Origin: Betaproteobacteria bacterium
Lineage (GTDB): Bacteria > Pseudomonadota > Gammaproteobacteria > Burkholderiales > Casimicrobiaceae
Assembly (NCBI GenBank): GCA_009778785.1
Contig: WRFN01000001.1
Coordinates: forward strand, 1 to 64,000
Direction of reading: 5' to 3'
DNA: 64,000 nucleotides
Shown: positions 36,272 to 44,834 of the stretch, one piece after another
Layout: every line of letters starts with the position of its first letter
Numbering within the stretch: position 1 is the stretch's first letter
Notes under the pieces: generated by a model
The model's database searches: none
What the model was told of the DNA's origin: nothing
Seen by the model: only the letters and a program-made list of their open reading frames with translations
Program-made: the position numbers and the translations under genes

Positions 36272-37354
36272 ATGGCGTTGCTGGAAATTCGTAACGTTAC
36301 CCGTCGCTTCGACGATTTTGTCGCCGTTGACCATGTGGATTTTTCCGTCAATGCCGGAGAATTTTTCACGTTGCTGGGTCCGTCCGGCTGCGGGAAAACC
36401 ACGCTGCTGCGGATGATCGCCGGTTTCGATCAGCCCGACGAGGGCGCCATCGTCCTCGACGGCATCGATCTCAAGGACACGTCGCCGGAAAAGCGGCCGG
36501 TTCACACCGTCTTTCAAAGCTACGCGCTGTTCCCGCACATGACGGTCGAACAGAACATCGCGTTTCCGCTCAAGATGGCGAAGCAGAGCGAAGAGGAAAT
36601 TCGCGTCAAGGTGAAAAACGCGCTGGCGCAAGTGGCGCTCAACGATCGCGCCACCCGTTATCCGCACGAGCTTTCCGGCGGGCAGCGGCAGCGCGTCGCG
36701 TTGGCGCGTGGGCTGATCAACCGGCCACGGTTGTTGCTGCTCGATGAGCCGCTGGGCGCGCTCGACGCCAAGCTGCGCGAGCAGATGCAGATCGAGTTGA
36801 TCGCGCTGCAACGCGACATCGGCGTCACCTTCATTTTCGTCACGCACGCGCAAGCGGAAGCGCTGGCGTTGTCGCATCGGATCGCAGTGATGAATCACGG
36901 CCGTATTGAGCAACTCGACGAGCCGGACAAACTTTACGGCGCGCCGAAGAATCGTTTTGTCGCCGACTTCATCGGCAACGTCAACATGCACGAAGCTACG
37001 GTGCAATCGGTCAGTGCGACGCTGACACTGTCGCTCGGCAAACTTGGCCAGATTGCCGCGCCGATGCGCGCCGGCGTCAAGGTTGGCGATGTCGGCGCTT
37101 TTGTGATTCGCCCCGAGCAAGTGAGCATTCGCGCCGCGTCGGAAGCGTCGCCCGATCCTAACCAATTCGTCGGAACCGTCAACGATTTTCTCTACATCGG
37201 CGACGTGACCACCTACATCGTCAATCTGCCAGACGGCGAACGCCTTGAAGCGTTGTTGCCCAACTCGGCGCCGGGTCGCGCCAAGTTTTTCGAGTTGGGC
37301 GATCCGGTTCGCGTTTCGTGGAAGGCCGAAGCCGGCGCCTTCCTGACTGCCTGA
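36272..37354 (+). CDS. potA: PotA, polyamine ABC-transporter ATPase
   Basis: A 360-residue ABC ATPase energising spermidine/putrescine uptake. It has Walker A LLGPSGCGKTTLLRMIAGF, signature LSGGQRQRVALARGL and Walker B LLLLDEPLGALDAKLREQM. A C-terminal TOBE domain carries VIRPEQVSIRAA. ATG 36272 has GGGGAG seven bases upstream; the GTG two codons earlier is too close to it. First of potA-potB-potC-potD. Confidence 0.95.
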   Translation: MALLEIRNVTRRFDDFVAVDHVDFSVNAGEFFTLLGPSGCGKTTLLRMIAGFDQPDEGAIVLDGIDLKDTSPEKRPVHTVFQSYALFPHMTVEQNIAFPLKMAKQSEEEIRVKVKNALAQVALNDRATRYPHELSGGQRQRVALARGLINRPRLLLLDEPLGALDAKLREQMQIELIALQRDIGVTFIFVTHAQAEALALSHRIAVMNHGRIEQLDEPDKLYGAPKNRFVADFIGNVNMHEATVQSVSATLTLSLGKLGQIAAPMRAGVKVGDVGAFVIRPEQVSIRAASEASPDPNQFVGTVNDFLYIGDVTTYIVNLPDGERLEALLPNSAPGRAKFFELGDPVRVSWKAEAGAFLTA

Positions 37355-37376
37355 TTTTTCCGGGGAACGAGATACC

Positions 37377-38231
37377 ATGTCCCTGACCCAAGCCACCCGC
37401 GTTCGAGGTGAGCGCTTGCTGAAGTACATCGTCAGCGCGCCGCCGTTTGTTTTTCTGCTGCTGTTTTTTCTGTTGCCCGCGCTCATCATGGTGGTGGCGA
37501 GTTTTCGTTACCCGGGTGAGTTTGGCGGGTTGGCGCCGCTCTTCGGCGATCTCCCCGCCGATGAAAAAGGATTGACGCTCGAAAATTATAAAATCTTTTT
37601 TTCTGACTTCATCTACGCCCAGATTTTTTTGAAGAGCATCGGCGTGGCGGCGCTGACGACGTTGATCTGTCTGGTGATGGCGTATCCGGTGGCGTTGCTG
37701 ATTGCCCGCAGCCCGAAGAAGTCGCGTGACTTGATGGTGTTGCTGTGCGTGTTGCCGTTCGCCAGCAATTTCCTCGTGCGCGTTTACGCCTGGATGATTA
37801 TTTTGGGGCCGTTCAATCTTTTGTTTTCGCGCTTCGCGGTGATCGTCGGCATGGTTTATGTTCACCTGCCGTTCATGATTCTGCCGCTTTACACCAATCT
37901 GGAAAAACACGACCCGACGTTGCTCGATGCCGCGCAAGACCTCGGCGCTAATGGTTGGCACCGTTTCTGGCGAGTGACATTTCCGATGTCGCTGCCCGGC
38001 ATTTTCTCGGGCGCGGTGCTGGTGTTCATTCCGGTGTTGGGAATGTTTGCGATTCCTGAAATTCTCGGCGGCAAAGACGACTGGCTGGTCGGAAACATGA
38101 TTAAGGAGTCGTTCCTGGGTACGCGCGACTGGCCGTTCGGTTCCATGTTGTCGATGATGCTGACCATCATGGTGTTGATCATCGCTGCGTTGTCCACGGC
38201 GTTTGCGAAGCGGGGGATGCGCCGTGCGTAG
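37377..38231 (+). CDS. potB: PotB, polyamine ABC-transporter permease
   Basis: A 284-residue inner-membrane permease with six membrane helices, including FVFLLLFFLLPALIMVVASF at the N terminus. The cytoplasmic coupling loop is LLDAAQDLGANGWHRFWRVT, which docks on PotA. GGGGAACGA precedes ATG 37377. Its stop overlaps the likely GTG start of potC. Confidence 0.94.
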   Translation: MSLTQATRVRGERLLKYIVSAPPFVFLLLFFLLPALIMVVASFRYPGEFGGLAPLFGDLPADEKGLTLENYKIFFSDFIYAQIFLKSIGVAALTTLICLVMAYPVALLIARSPKKSRDLMVLLCVLPFASNFLVRVYAWMIILGPFNLLFSRFAVIVGMVYVHLPFMILPLYTNLEKHDPTLLDAAQDLGANGWHRFWRVTFPMSLPGIFSGAVLVFIPVLGMFAIPEILGGKDDWLVGNMIKESFLGTRDWPFGSMLSMMLTIMVLIIAALSTAFAKRGMRRA

Positions 38232-39033
38232 ATCCCCCTTGCTATGGACTTCGGCGACGCTGGTCTATGCGTTTCTCTATATTCCGTTGATCGTCGTTGT
38301 TATTTTTTCGTTCAACGCTTCCAAGTTGAACGCCGAATGGGTGGGTTTCACGTTCGACTGGTATCGCGTGTTGTTCAACGACACCGCGATGATTGCGGCG
38401 GCGAAAAATTCGCTACTCATCGCGTTCACGGCGGCAGCGCTGGCGACGATTTTAGGCACGATGGCCGGGATTGCGATGCACCGTTTCCGCCCCAAACTTT
38501 TGCCATTCATGACTTTGACGCCGCTGGCGATGCCGGAAATTCTGCTCGGCGTCAGCCTGCTGATTTTTTTCATTTCGACTTTCGGCGAAAACGCGCTGTC
38601 TCTGTTGACCGTGATCATCGCGCACACGACGTTTTGTATCGGCTTTGTCGCCATCATTGTGCGGGCGCGTTTGACGGGAATGGACGAATCCATTTTTGAA
38701 GCGGCGCGCGATCTCGGCGCGACGCCGTGGCAATCGTTTCGATTGGTCACGTTGCCGCTCATCAAGCCCGCTGTGATTGCGGGCGCGCTGATGTCGTTCA
38801 CGCTGTCGATTGACGATTTCGTGATCACCTTCTTTACCGCCGGCGCCGGGGTGCCGACATTGCCGCTGACGATTTACACGATGATCAAAATCGCGGTCAC
38901 GCCTGAAGTCAACGCGCTGTCCACCTTGATGATGTTGTTGACGCTGTTTTTGATTATCCTTGCCAGCAAAGTGGCGCCGGACGTTCTGCAAAGCAAGCGG
39001 CTGGTCGAAGACGAAGCCGAGAGCAGCACGTAA
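38224..39033 (+). CDS. potC: PotC, polyamine ABC-transporter permease
   Basis: A 269-residue permease with six helices, starting LLWTSATLVYAFLYIPLIVV, and a coupling loop FEAARDLGATPWQSFRLVTL. It pairs with PotB to form the channel. GTG 38224 has CGGGGG seven bases upstream; TTG 38203 is the alternative start. It overlaps the end of potB by 8 bases. Confidence 0.93.
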   Translation: MRRSPLLWTSATLVYAFLYIPLIVVVIFSFNASKLNAEWVGFTFDWYRVLFNDTAMIAAAKNSLLIAFTAAALATILGTMAGIAMHRFRPKLLPFMTLTPLAMPEILLGVSLLIFFISTFGENALSLLTVIIAHTTFCIGFVAIIVRARLTGMDESIFEAARDLGATPWQSFRLVTLPLIKPAVIAGALMSFTLSIDDFVITFFTAGAGVPTLPLTIYTMIKIAVTPEVNALSTLMMLLTLFLIILASKVAPDVLQSKRLVEDEAESST

Positions 39034-39069
39034 CGCGCGCGGCGGAAAAATTTATTTCGAGTGCAGATA

Positions 39070-40203
39070 ATGACTTTTCTTCGTTACTTCCTCACCGGAT
39101 TTTTTTGTGTTTCCCTGCTGACGGCTTGCGACGCGCCGAGCACGCCGGCGACGGACAGCGCCGAAAAAAGCGCCACCAACGAGACGCTGCCGCCGTCCGG
39201 GCGCTTCGTTCGCTTTTACAACTGGAACAATTACATCGCCGACACCACCGTCGAGCGTTTTGAAAAATCTTGCAACTGTCGGCTGGTTCAGGATTACTTT
39301 TCCGACCACGAAGAAATGCTCGCCAAGCTGGCGGCGGGCGCCACCGGCTACGACGTGATGGTGCCGACCGGCAACGTCGTGGAAACGCTGGTCGCGCAAA
39401 AAATGGTGCAACCGATTGACAAAAGTCGGCTCAAGAACCTCAATCAGGTCAAGTCCGATTTTTTGAACCTGTGGTACGACCCGAACAACCAGTACTCCGT
39501 TCCCTATGGTTATTCGGTGACATTGATCGGCTACAACGCTGAAAAAATCAAAGAGCTGGGCTTGCCGGTCGATTCCTGGGCGTTGATTTTTGAACCCGAA
39601 CTTCTCGAAAAACTTCAGGGCAAGATTACCGTGATGGACAGCCAGCGCGAGCTTTTCGCGGCGGCGCTGCTTTACCTCGGTTACTCGGTCAACGACGGCG
39701 ACGAAGCGCATCTCAAAGAAGCGCGCGATCTGATTCTGCGCGCCAAACCGTATTGGGCGGCATTCAATGCGTCGTCGTACATCAAAGAGTTGACCATCGG
39801 CAACATCTGGGTGGCGCACGGCTACTCGAACGATATGTTTCAGGCCGATCAGGACGCCAAAGCGGCGGGACGGCCGTTCACCATCGCTTCGTCGCTGCCG
39901 AAAGAGGGCGCGGTACTCGCTGTGGACAACATGGTCATCCATAAAAACGCGCCGCACCTCGACCTCGCTTACCAACTGATTGACTTTTTGATCGACAAAC
40001 AAAGCACCGCCGAGCTGTCCAACCTCACCGGCTCCGGCAGCATCAACGCCTTGTCGCTTCAATACATCGACCAGAACATCAAAGACAACAAAGCCGTGTT
40101 CCCCGACGCCGAAACCTTCAAGCGCTTGCAGATGTTGAAGGACTACTCGCGCAAAGAGCGGCGATTGGCGAATCGTTTGTGGACGGAAATCAAGGTCAAG
40201 TGA
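39070..40203 (+). CDS. potD: PotD/PotF-type polyamine-binding lipoprotein
   Basis: A 377-residue solute-binding protein. The N terminus FLTGFFCVSLLTACDAPS has a textbook lipobox (LTAC), so it is probably tethered to the membrane, unlike E. coli PotD, which is soluble. Family motifs are RFYNWNNYIADTTVERFEK, GYDVMVPTGNVVETL and VPYGYSVTLIGYN. A GTG start at 39061 would add three residues. Polyamine specificity is inferred from the whole operon. Confidence 0.92.
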   Translation: MTFLRYFLTGFFCVSLLTACDAPSTPATDSAEKSATNETLPPSGRFVRFYNWNNYIADTTVERFEKSCNCRLVQDYFSDHEEMLAKLAAGATGYDVMVPTGNVVETLVAQKMVQPIDKSRLKNLNQVKSDFLNLWYDPNNQYSVPYGYSVTLIGYNAEKIKELGLPVDSWALIFEPELLEKLQGKITVMDSQRELFAAALLYLGYSVNDGDEAHLKEARDLILRAKPYWAAFNASSYIKELTIGNIWVAHGYSNDMFQADQDAKAAGRPFTIASSLPKEGAVLAVDNMVIHKNAPHLDLAYQLIDFLIDKQSTAELSNLTGSGSINALSLQYIDQNIKDNKAVFPDAETFKRLQMLKDYSRKERRLANRLWTEIKVK

Positions 40204-40421
40204 TTCAATCAACGTAGGGCACGGTGCGCGGCGCCTCTACACGGGGCGGGCGGCAAAATGCCGCCCCTACGGAAATAATGGAGGTACGAAGGACTGGATT
40301 CCCTGTCATTCCCGCGAAGGCGGGAACGAGCGGGAATGACGGTAAGAAAGGGTGTCGCTGATTCGTAGGAACGACGACTGTAGAAAGGTGGCGCCGAAAA
40401 ATTCCCCTATGAGAAACGAAC
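40204..40421. repeat. Intergenic repeats between potD and yqhD
   Basis: Two families lie side by side: GGCGGGCGGCAAAATGCCGC followed by CCCTACGG (40245-40272), and GGTACGAAGGACTGGATTCC leading into CTGTCATTCCCGCGAAGGCG plus a diverged inverted copy ending at 40340 (40283-40340). The second also occurs at 48347-48392, 50854-50900 and, with the same flank, at 63266-63324. Confidence 0.65.
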
Positions 40422-40454
40422 AAAAAAACGGGCGCTGTTGCGCCCGTTTTTTTT
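40422..40454. terminator. Bidirectional Rho-independent terminator between potD and yqhD
   Basis: ACGGGCGC-TGTT-GCGCCCGT is preceded by seven As and followed by seven Ts, so it works on both strands. It closes the fba-yqhD transcript and probably the pot operon. Confidence 0.85.
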
Positions 40455-40470
40455 GCGAGATATATTCGAA

Positions 40471-41637
40471 TCAAACGCCTATGCTCGCCTTCAATATCTG
40501 TGTGACGACGACCGGCGTCACTTCGCCGTGTTCACCCAGCGCCGTCAGACCGCTTTCCTGCAATCGCGCCGGCAGTTTTTCAATGACTTCGCGTTCGATG
40601 CCCAATTTCGCCAGACTGCTTTTCAGCCCCATCGTTTCAAAGAACGCGGCGGTTTTGTCAATCGCCATATCAATCGCTTTTTCTTCATCAGTGCCGGCCG
40701 GGATTTGCCAGACGCGATGGGCGTATTGCAGCAGTTTGGCGCGTTTGGCTTTGCGGCGAACGCGCAGGTTGAACGGCAGGATGGCCGCCAGCGTTTGCGC
40801 ATGATCGAGGCCGTACATCGCGGTGAGTTCGTGGCCGATGCCGTGCGTGCTCCAATCGTGCGGCACGCCGACGCCGATCAAACCGTTCAACGCTTGGTTG
40901 GCTGCCCACATGAAGTTGGCGCGCGCTTCGTAATCGAGCGGGTGTTGCAGGGTTTGCGGGCCGACTTCGATCAGGGTTTTGAGCAGGCCTTCGGCGTAGT
41001 AATCCTGAACGTAACCTTGCGCCGGGGTGGTCAGATATTGTTCAGTCACATGAACGAAAGCATCGACGACGCCGTTGCCGATTTGTTTGAGCGGCAGGGT
41101 GTAAGTGGTGGTCGGGTCGAGGATGGCAAACGCCGGATGCAGCAGCGGGTGGAAGAACGGCCTTTTGATGCCTTTGCCGATGTGCGAAATCACGGCGCCG
41201 TTGTTGCTCTCGGAGCCGGTGGCCGGCAAGGTCAGCACGCACGACAGCGGCAACGCTTTGCTGAACGGCGCGTGTTTTTCGACGATTTCCCAGGGGTCTT
41301 TGCCGTCGAACGGAACGGCGGCGGCGATGAATTTGGCGCCGTCGATCACGGAGCCGCCGCCGACGGCCAGCAGGTAATCGATGCCTTCGCGTCTGGCGAG
41401 TTCAACAGCGCTCATCAGGTTTTCGTAGCTGGGGTTGGGCTCGATGCCGCCGAATTCGGTGAAAGTGTGTTTGTTCAATGCCGCCCGAACCTGGTCGAGC
41501 ACACTGTTTTTCTTGACGCTGCCGCCGCCGTAAAGCACCAACACTTTGTGATTTTCGGGAATGGCGCGTCGAACGGCAATGATCTGTCCCTTACCGAAAA
41601 AAATGGTCGTCGGGTTGTGATAGGTAAACAGGTGCAT
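40471..41637 (-). CDS. yqhD: YqhD-type NADPH-dependent aldehyde reductase (iron-containing alcohol dehydrogenase family)
   Basis: A 388-residue group III metal-dependent alcohol dehydrogenase that reduces toxic short aldehydes. It closely follows the E. coli YqhD pattern: TTIFFGKGQI, LVLYGGGSVKKNSVLDQV, FGGIEPNPSYENLM and LLAVGGGSVIDGAKFIAAA. The metal ligands lie in GVVDAFVHVTEQY and HELTAMYGLDHAQTLA. AAGGAG lies seven bases upstream. It follows fba by 57 bases on the same strand. Confidence 0.95.
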   Translation of the reverse strand: MHLFTYHNPTTIFFGKGQIIAVRRAIPENHKVLVLYGGGSVKKNSVLDQVRAALNKHTFTEFGGIEPNPSYENLMSAVELARREGIDYLLAVGGGSVIDGAKFIAAAVPFDGKDPWEIVEKHAPFSKALPLSCVLTLPATGSESNNGAVISHIGKGIKRPFFHPLLHPAFAILDPTTTYTLPLKQIGNGVVDAFVHVTEQYLTTPAQGYVQDYYAEGLLKTLIEVGPQTLQHPLDYEARANFMWAANQALNGLIGVGVPHDWSTHGIGHELTAMYGLDHAQTLAAILPFNLRVRRKAKRAKLLQYAHRVWQIPAGTDEEKAIDMAIDKTAAFFETMGLKSSLAKLGIEREVIEKLPARLQESGLTALGEHGEVTPVVVTQILKASIGV

Positions 41638-41694
41638 GGGATTTCTCCTTGAATAAGAATCGTAACTTCGTTTCTGAATACGGAAAAAACAATT

Positions 41695-42759
41695 TCAACG
41701 GGTAACTTGGGCAAGTTCTCCTTTTTGATAACGGGACGCCATGGCGTCGAGGCTGATCGGTTTGATTTTTGAAGCCATGCCGGCACAACCGAATTGTTCA
41801 TAGCGCAATTTGCACAACGCGCTGGCCGCTTCGCGCGCCGGTTTCAGGTATTCGCGCGGATCGAACTTGGACGGATTTTCGGCGAGGAAGCGACGAATGG
41901 CCGCCGTCATTGCCAACCGGATGTCGGTGTCGATGTTGACTTTGCGCACGCCGTATTTGATGCCTTGCTGAATTTCTTCGACCGGCACGCCGTAAGTTTC
42001 TTTCATGTCGCCGCCGTACTTGCGGATTTCGGCGAGGTATTCCTGCGGCACCGATGACGAGCCGTGCATGACCAGATGGGTGTTCGGCAGCTTGGCGTGA
42101 ATGTCCTTGATCCGTTCGATGGCCAGAATGTCGCCGGTCGGCTTGCGCGAAAATTTATAAGCGCCGTGCGAGGTGCCGATGGCGATCGCCAGTGCGTCCA
42201 CCTGAGTGGCGCGCACGAAATCGGCGGCTTGGGCGGGATCGGTCAGCAGAGCTTCGCGCGACAACGTGCCTTCGGCGCCGTGGCCGTCCTCCTTTTCGCC
42301 TTGCAGGGTTTCCAGCGAGCCCAGGCAGCCCAGTTCGCCTTCGACGGTCAGGCCGAGAGAGTGCGCCATTTCGACGACTTTCGCGGTGACCGCGACGTTG
42401 AAAGCGAAATCGGAGACGGTTTTACCGTCTTCCTTCAGCGAGCCGTCCATCATCACGCTCGAAAAGCCCATTCGCATCGCCGACAGACACACGGTCGGCG
42501 ATTGGCCGTGATCCAGGTGCATGACAACCGGAATATTCGGGTAACTTTCGACGGCGGCGGCAATCAGTTCGCGCAAGAACACGCCACCGGCGTATTTGCG
42601 CGCGCCGGCGGAGGCTTGCATGATGGCGGGGCTGTCGGTTTCAGCCGCCGCGGCCATGATGGCTTGGACTTGTTCGAGATTGTTGACGTTGAAAGCGGGA
42701 AGACCGTAACCGTGTTCGGCGGCGTGGTCGAGAAGTTGGCGCATGGAAACGAGGGCCAT
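41695..42759 (-). CDS. fba: Class II fructose-bisphosphate aldolase, Calvin-cycle subtype
   Basis: A 354-residue zinc aldolase that joins or cleaves fructose-1,6-bisphosphate, and sedoheptulose-1,7-bisphosphate in the Calvin variant. Zinc and catalytic motifs are [37 protein letters not shown] and [13 protein letters not shown]. The 354-residue length and the closing [14 protein letters not shown] match the Calvin-cycle group. AAGGAGC precedes the ATG by seven bases. A Calvin-type sequence does not prove autotrophy; this form also serves glycolysis in many betaproteobacteria. Confidence 0.95.
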   Translation of the reverse strand: MALVSMRQLLDHAAEHGYGLPAFNVNNLEQVQAIMAAAAETDSPAIMQASAGARKYAGGVFLRELIAAAVESYPNIPVVMHLDHGQSPTVCLSAMRMGFSSVMMDGSLKEDGKTVSDFAFNVAVTAKVVEMAHSLGLTVEGELGCLGSLETLQGEKEDGHGAEGTLSREALLTDPAQAADFVRATQVDALAIAIGTSHGAYKFSRKPTGDILAIERIKDIHAKLPNTHLVMHGSSSVPQEYLAEIRKYGGDMKETYGVPVEEIQQGIKYGVRKVNIDTDIRLAMTAAIRRFLAENPSKFDPREYLKPAREAASALCKLRYEQFGCAGMASKIKPISLDAMASRYQKGELAQVTR

Positions 42760-42894
42760 AGACGTTGCTCCTTAAGCGAAAAGCAAGTGATGACAAAACA
42801 GTGTTGTTATTGTACCCGTTCACTTGGGGATGCACCATCGCCCACCGTAAACCGTGTTATCTTCGCAGTGTTTTATCGTTTTCGGACAAGCGCC

Positions 42895-44199
42895 GTGCAA
42901 TCCTCTCAAATCCTCGCCGCTCGCGCCGTGCAACAAGTGTTGCGCGGCACAACGCTGCCCGTGGCGTTGGCGGCCGTGGCAGAGGAAGGCGCGTTGACGC
43001 CGGCGGTGCGGGGCTTCGTTCACGAGTTGGCGTACGGAACCTTGCGGCATTGGGGAACCTTGCGGGCGTTGTTTGAGGCATTGTCGACGCGCCCGGCGGG
43101 TGATCCGCTGTTGCCGCCGCTGGTGGCGGTGGCGTTGTATCAGTTGCAGCACACGCGTCAGCCGCCGTTTGCAGTGGTCGATCAGGCGGTGCAGGCGGCG
43201 GCGGAGGCCATTCATCCCGCCGTCAAGGGTTTCGTCAACGCGCTGTTGCGCCGCTTTCTGCGTGAAAAAGACGCGCTGCTGGCGAAAGTTGCCGTCGATC
43301 CGGTGGCGCGCTACTCGTATCCGGCCTGGTGGATCAATCGCCTTCGGGCCGATGAGCCTGAAATCTGGGCGGCCTTGCTGGAGGCCGGAAACACTCGGCC
43401 GCCGTTGACGCTGCGGGTCAACGGGCGGCAGACGACGCGCGCGGCTTTTCTGGAGACGTTGGGCGACGCTGTCGTCGCCGCCACGGCAGTCGGCGACGAC
43501 GGCGTGATTATCGAATCGCCGCAGCCGGTTTCGACGCTGCCCGGGTTTGCCGACGGCTGGTTCAGCGTTCAGGATGTCAGCGCGCAGTGGGCGGCGCCGT
43601 TGCTCGACGCGCGCGACGGCATGCGGGTGCTCGATGCCTGCGCGGCGCCCGGCGGAAAAACCACGCACATTCTGGAACGGGCGGCCGTCTCGCTGCTGGC
43701 GCTGGACAGTGACGCGGCGCGGCTCGCTCGCGTCGAGGAAAATCTGAAGCGGCTGCGGCTGGATAGCCCGCAAGTGGTTTGCCGACTGGCCGACGCAGCG
43801 CAGCCCGATGCTTGGTGGGATGGGCAGGCGTTCGAGCGGATTCTGCTCGATGCGCCGTGTTCGGCGTCCGGCGTCGTGCGCCGTCATCCCGACGCGAAAT
43901 GGTTGCGGCGGCCTGCCGACATCGCCGCGCTGGCGCGCACGCAGGCGGGCATGCTCGAAGCGCTGTGGCCGTTGCTGGCGCCCGGCGGCAAGCTGTTGTA
44001 CGCGACGTGCTCGCTGTTTCGTGTCGAGAATGAGGCGGTGATCGCGGCGTTTTGCGGTCGTCATCACAAAGCGTTGCACGAAGTTCCCGCTTTTGTCACC
44101 GATATTCTCCATCGCGGCGGCCAACTCTTGCCTTCGGATGCTGCTACAGGCCACAATCAGGATGGTTTGTACTACGCGATTTTGCACAAGCGGATTTGA
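42895..44199 (+). CDS. rsmB: RsmB, 16S rRNA m5C967 methyltransferase
   Basis: A 434-residue enzyme with an N-terminal NusB-like RNA-binding domain (residues 1-140, ILAARAVQQVLRG ... AIHPAVKGFVNALLRRFLRE) and a C-terminal SAM methyltransferase. Motifs are VLDACAAPGGKTTHIL, LLDAPCSASGVVRRHPDAKW and the catalytic cysteine in LLYATCSLF. The frame opens long before the gene inside antisense fba; GTG 42895 gives the family length. First of rsmB-DUF4390-ntrY-ntrX. Confidence 0.94.
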   Translation: MQSSQILAARAVQQVLRGTTLPVALAAVAEEGALTPAVRGFVHELAYGTLRHWGTLRALFEALSTRPAGDPLLPPLVAVALYQLQHTRQPPFAVVDQAVQAAAEAIHPAVKGFVNALLRRFLREKDALLAKVAVDPVARYSYPAWWINRLRADEPEIWAALLEAGNTRPPLTLRVNGRQTTRAAFLETLGDAVVAATAVGDDGVIIESPQPVSTLPGFADGWFSVQDVSAQWAAPLLDARDGMRVLDACAAPGGKTTHILERAAVSLLALDSDAARLARVEENLKRLRLDSPQVVCRLADAAQPDAWWDGQAFERILLDAPCSASGVVRRHPDAKWLRRPADIAALARTQAGMLEALWPLLAPGGKLLYATCSLFRVENEAVIAAFCGRHHKALHEVPAFVTDILHRGGQLLPSDAATGHNQDGLYYAILHKRI

Positions 44200-44832
44200 A
44201 TGATTTTTTTTCGGTTTGGTCTTTTTCGACGCGGCATAGGCGGTGCGTTACGCTCGACTCTCGGCAAATCCTGCCGGGGCGTTGGCGTGCGCATCGGCTT
44301 GCCTATTGCCGTGTTGCTGGCGTGGGGGATCGCCGCGACGGCGCAGGCCGAAACCATCCCGCTGTACAGCGCCGAGTTGCGCGTCGAGGAAAACGCCGTT
44401 GTTTTCAATGCCGATTACGGCCTCAACCTTACTCCGCCGCTCGAAGAAGCGGTCGAAAACGGCGTGCCGTTGTATTTCGTTCTCGAATGGAAAGTCACTT
44501 ACTCGCGCTGGTACTGGTTCGACAAAACCGTGCGAACGGGGGACATCCAATACCGATTGTCGTATCTGCCGCTGACCCGGCAATACCGGCTGTCCACCGG
44601 CTTGCTGTCGCAGGATGTGGCAACGGTCGAGGAGGCCGAACGCCTGATCGGGCGGATCACGTCGCGGCCTCTGTTTAGCCGCGAGGGGCTGGAGGATGAT
44701 CGGCGCTACACTTTTGCGGTGCGCTTGCGGCTCGACATCGAGCGCATGCCCAAACCGTTTCAAATCACGTCGATGGGATCGCGCGACTGGAATCTGGCGT
44801 CGTCGTGGTTCACTCTGGATTTCCGGCCGTGA
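44200..44832 (+). CDS. DUF4390 domain protein
   Basis: A 210-residue exported or membrane-anchored protein. A basic N terminus precedes one hydrophobic helix (IGLPIAVLLAWGIAATAQA). The rest is a beta-rich DUF4390 domain with PLYFVLEWKVTYSRWYWFDK, RLSYLPLTRQYRLS and the closing NLASSWFTLDFRP. It starts at the base after the rsmB stop and runs into ntrY, an arrangement conserved in betaproteobacteria. Function unknown; the neighbour suggests a role with the NtrY sensor. Confidence 0.88.
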   Translation: MIFFRFGLFRRGIGGALRSTLGKSCRGVGVRIGLPIAVLLAWGIAATAQAETIPLYSAELRVEENAVVFNADYGLNLTPPLEEAVENGVPLYFVLEWKVTYSRWYWFDKTVRTGDIQYRLSYLPLTRQYRLSTGLLSQDVATVEEAERLIGRITSRPLFSREGLEDDRRYTFAVRLRLDIERMPKPFQITSMGSRDWNLASSWFTLDFRP

Positions 44833-44834
44833 CA

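Noticed and set aside
42064-42894. Upstream extension of rsmB by 277 codons over fba
   Set aside because: The translation is antisense to the aldolase and not conserved; RsmB length fits a start at GTG 42895.
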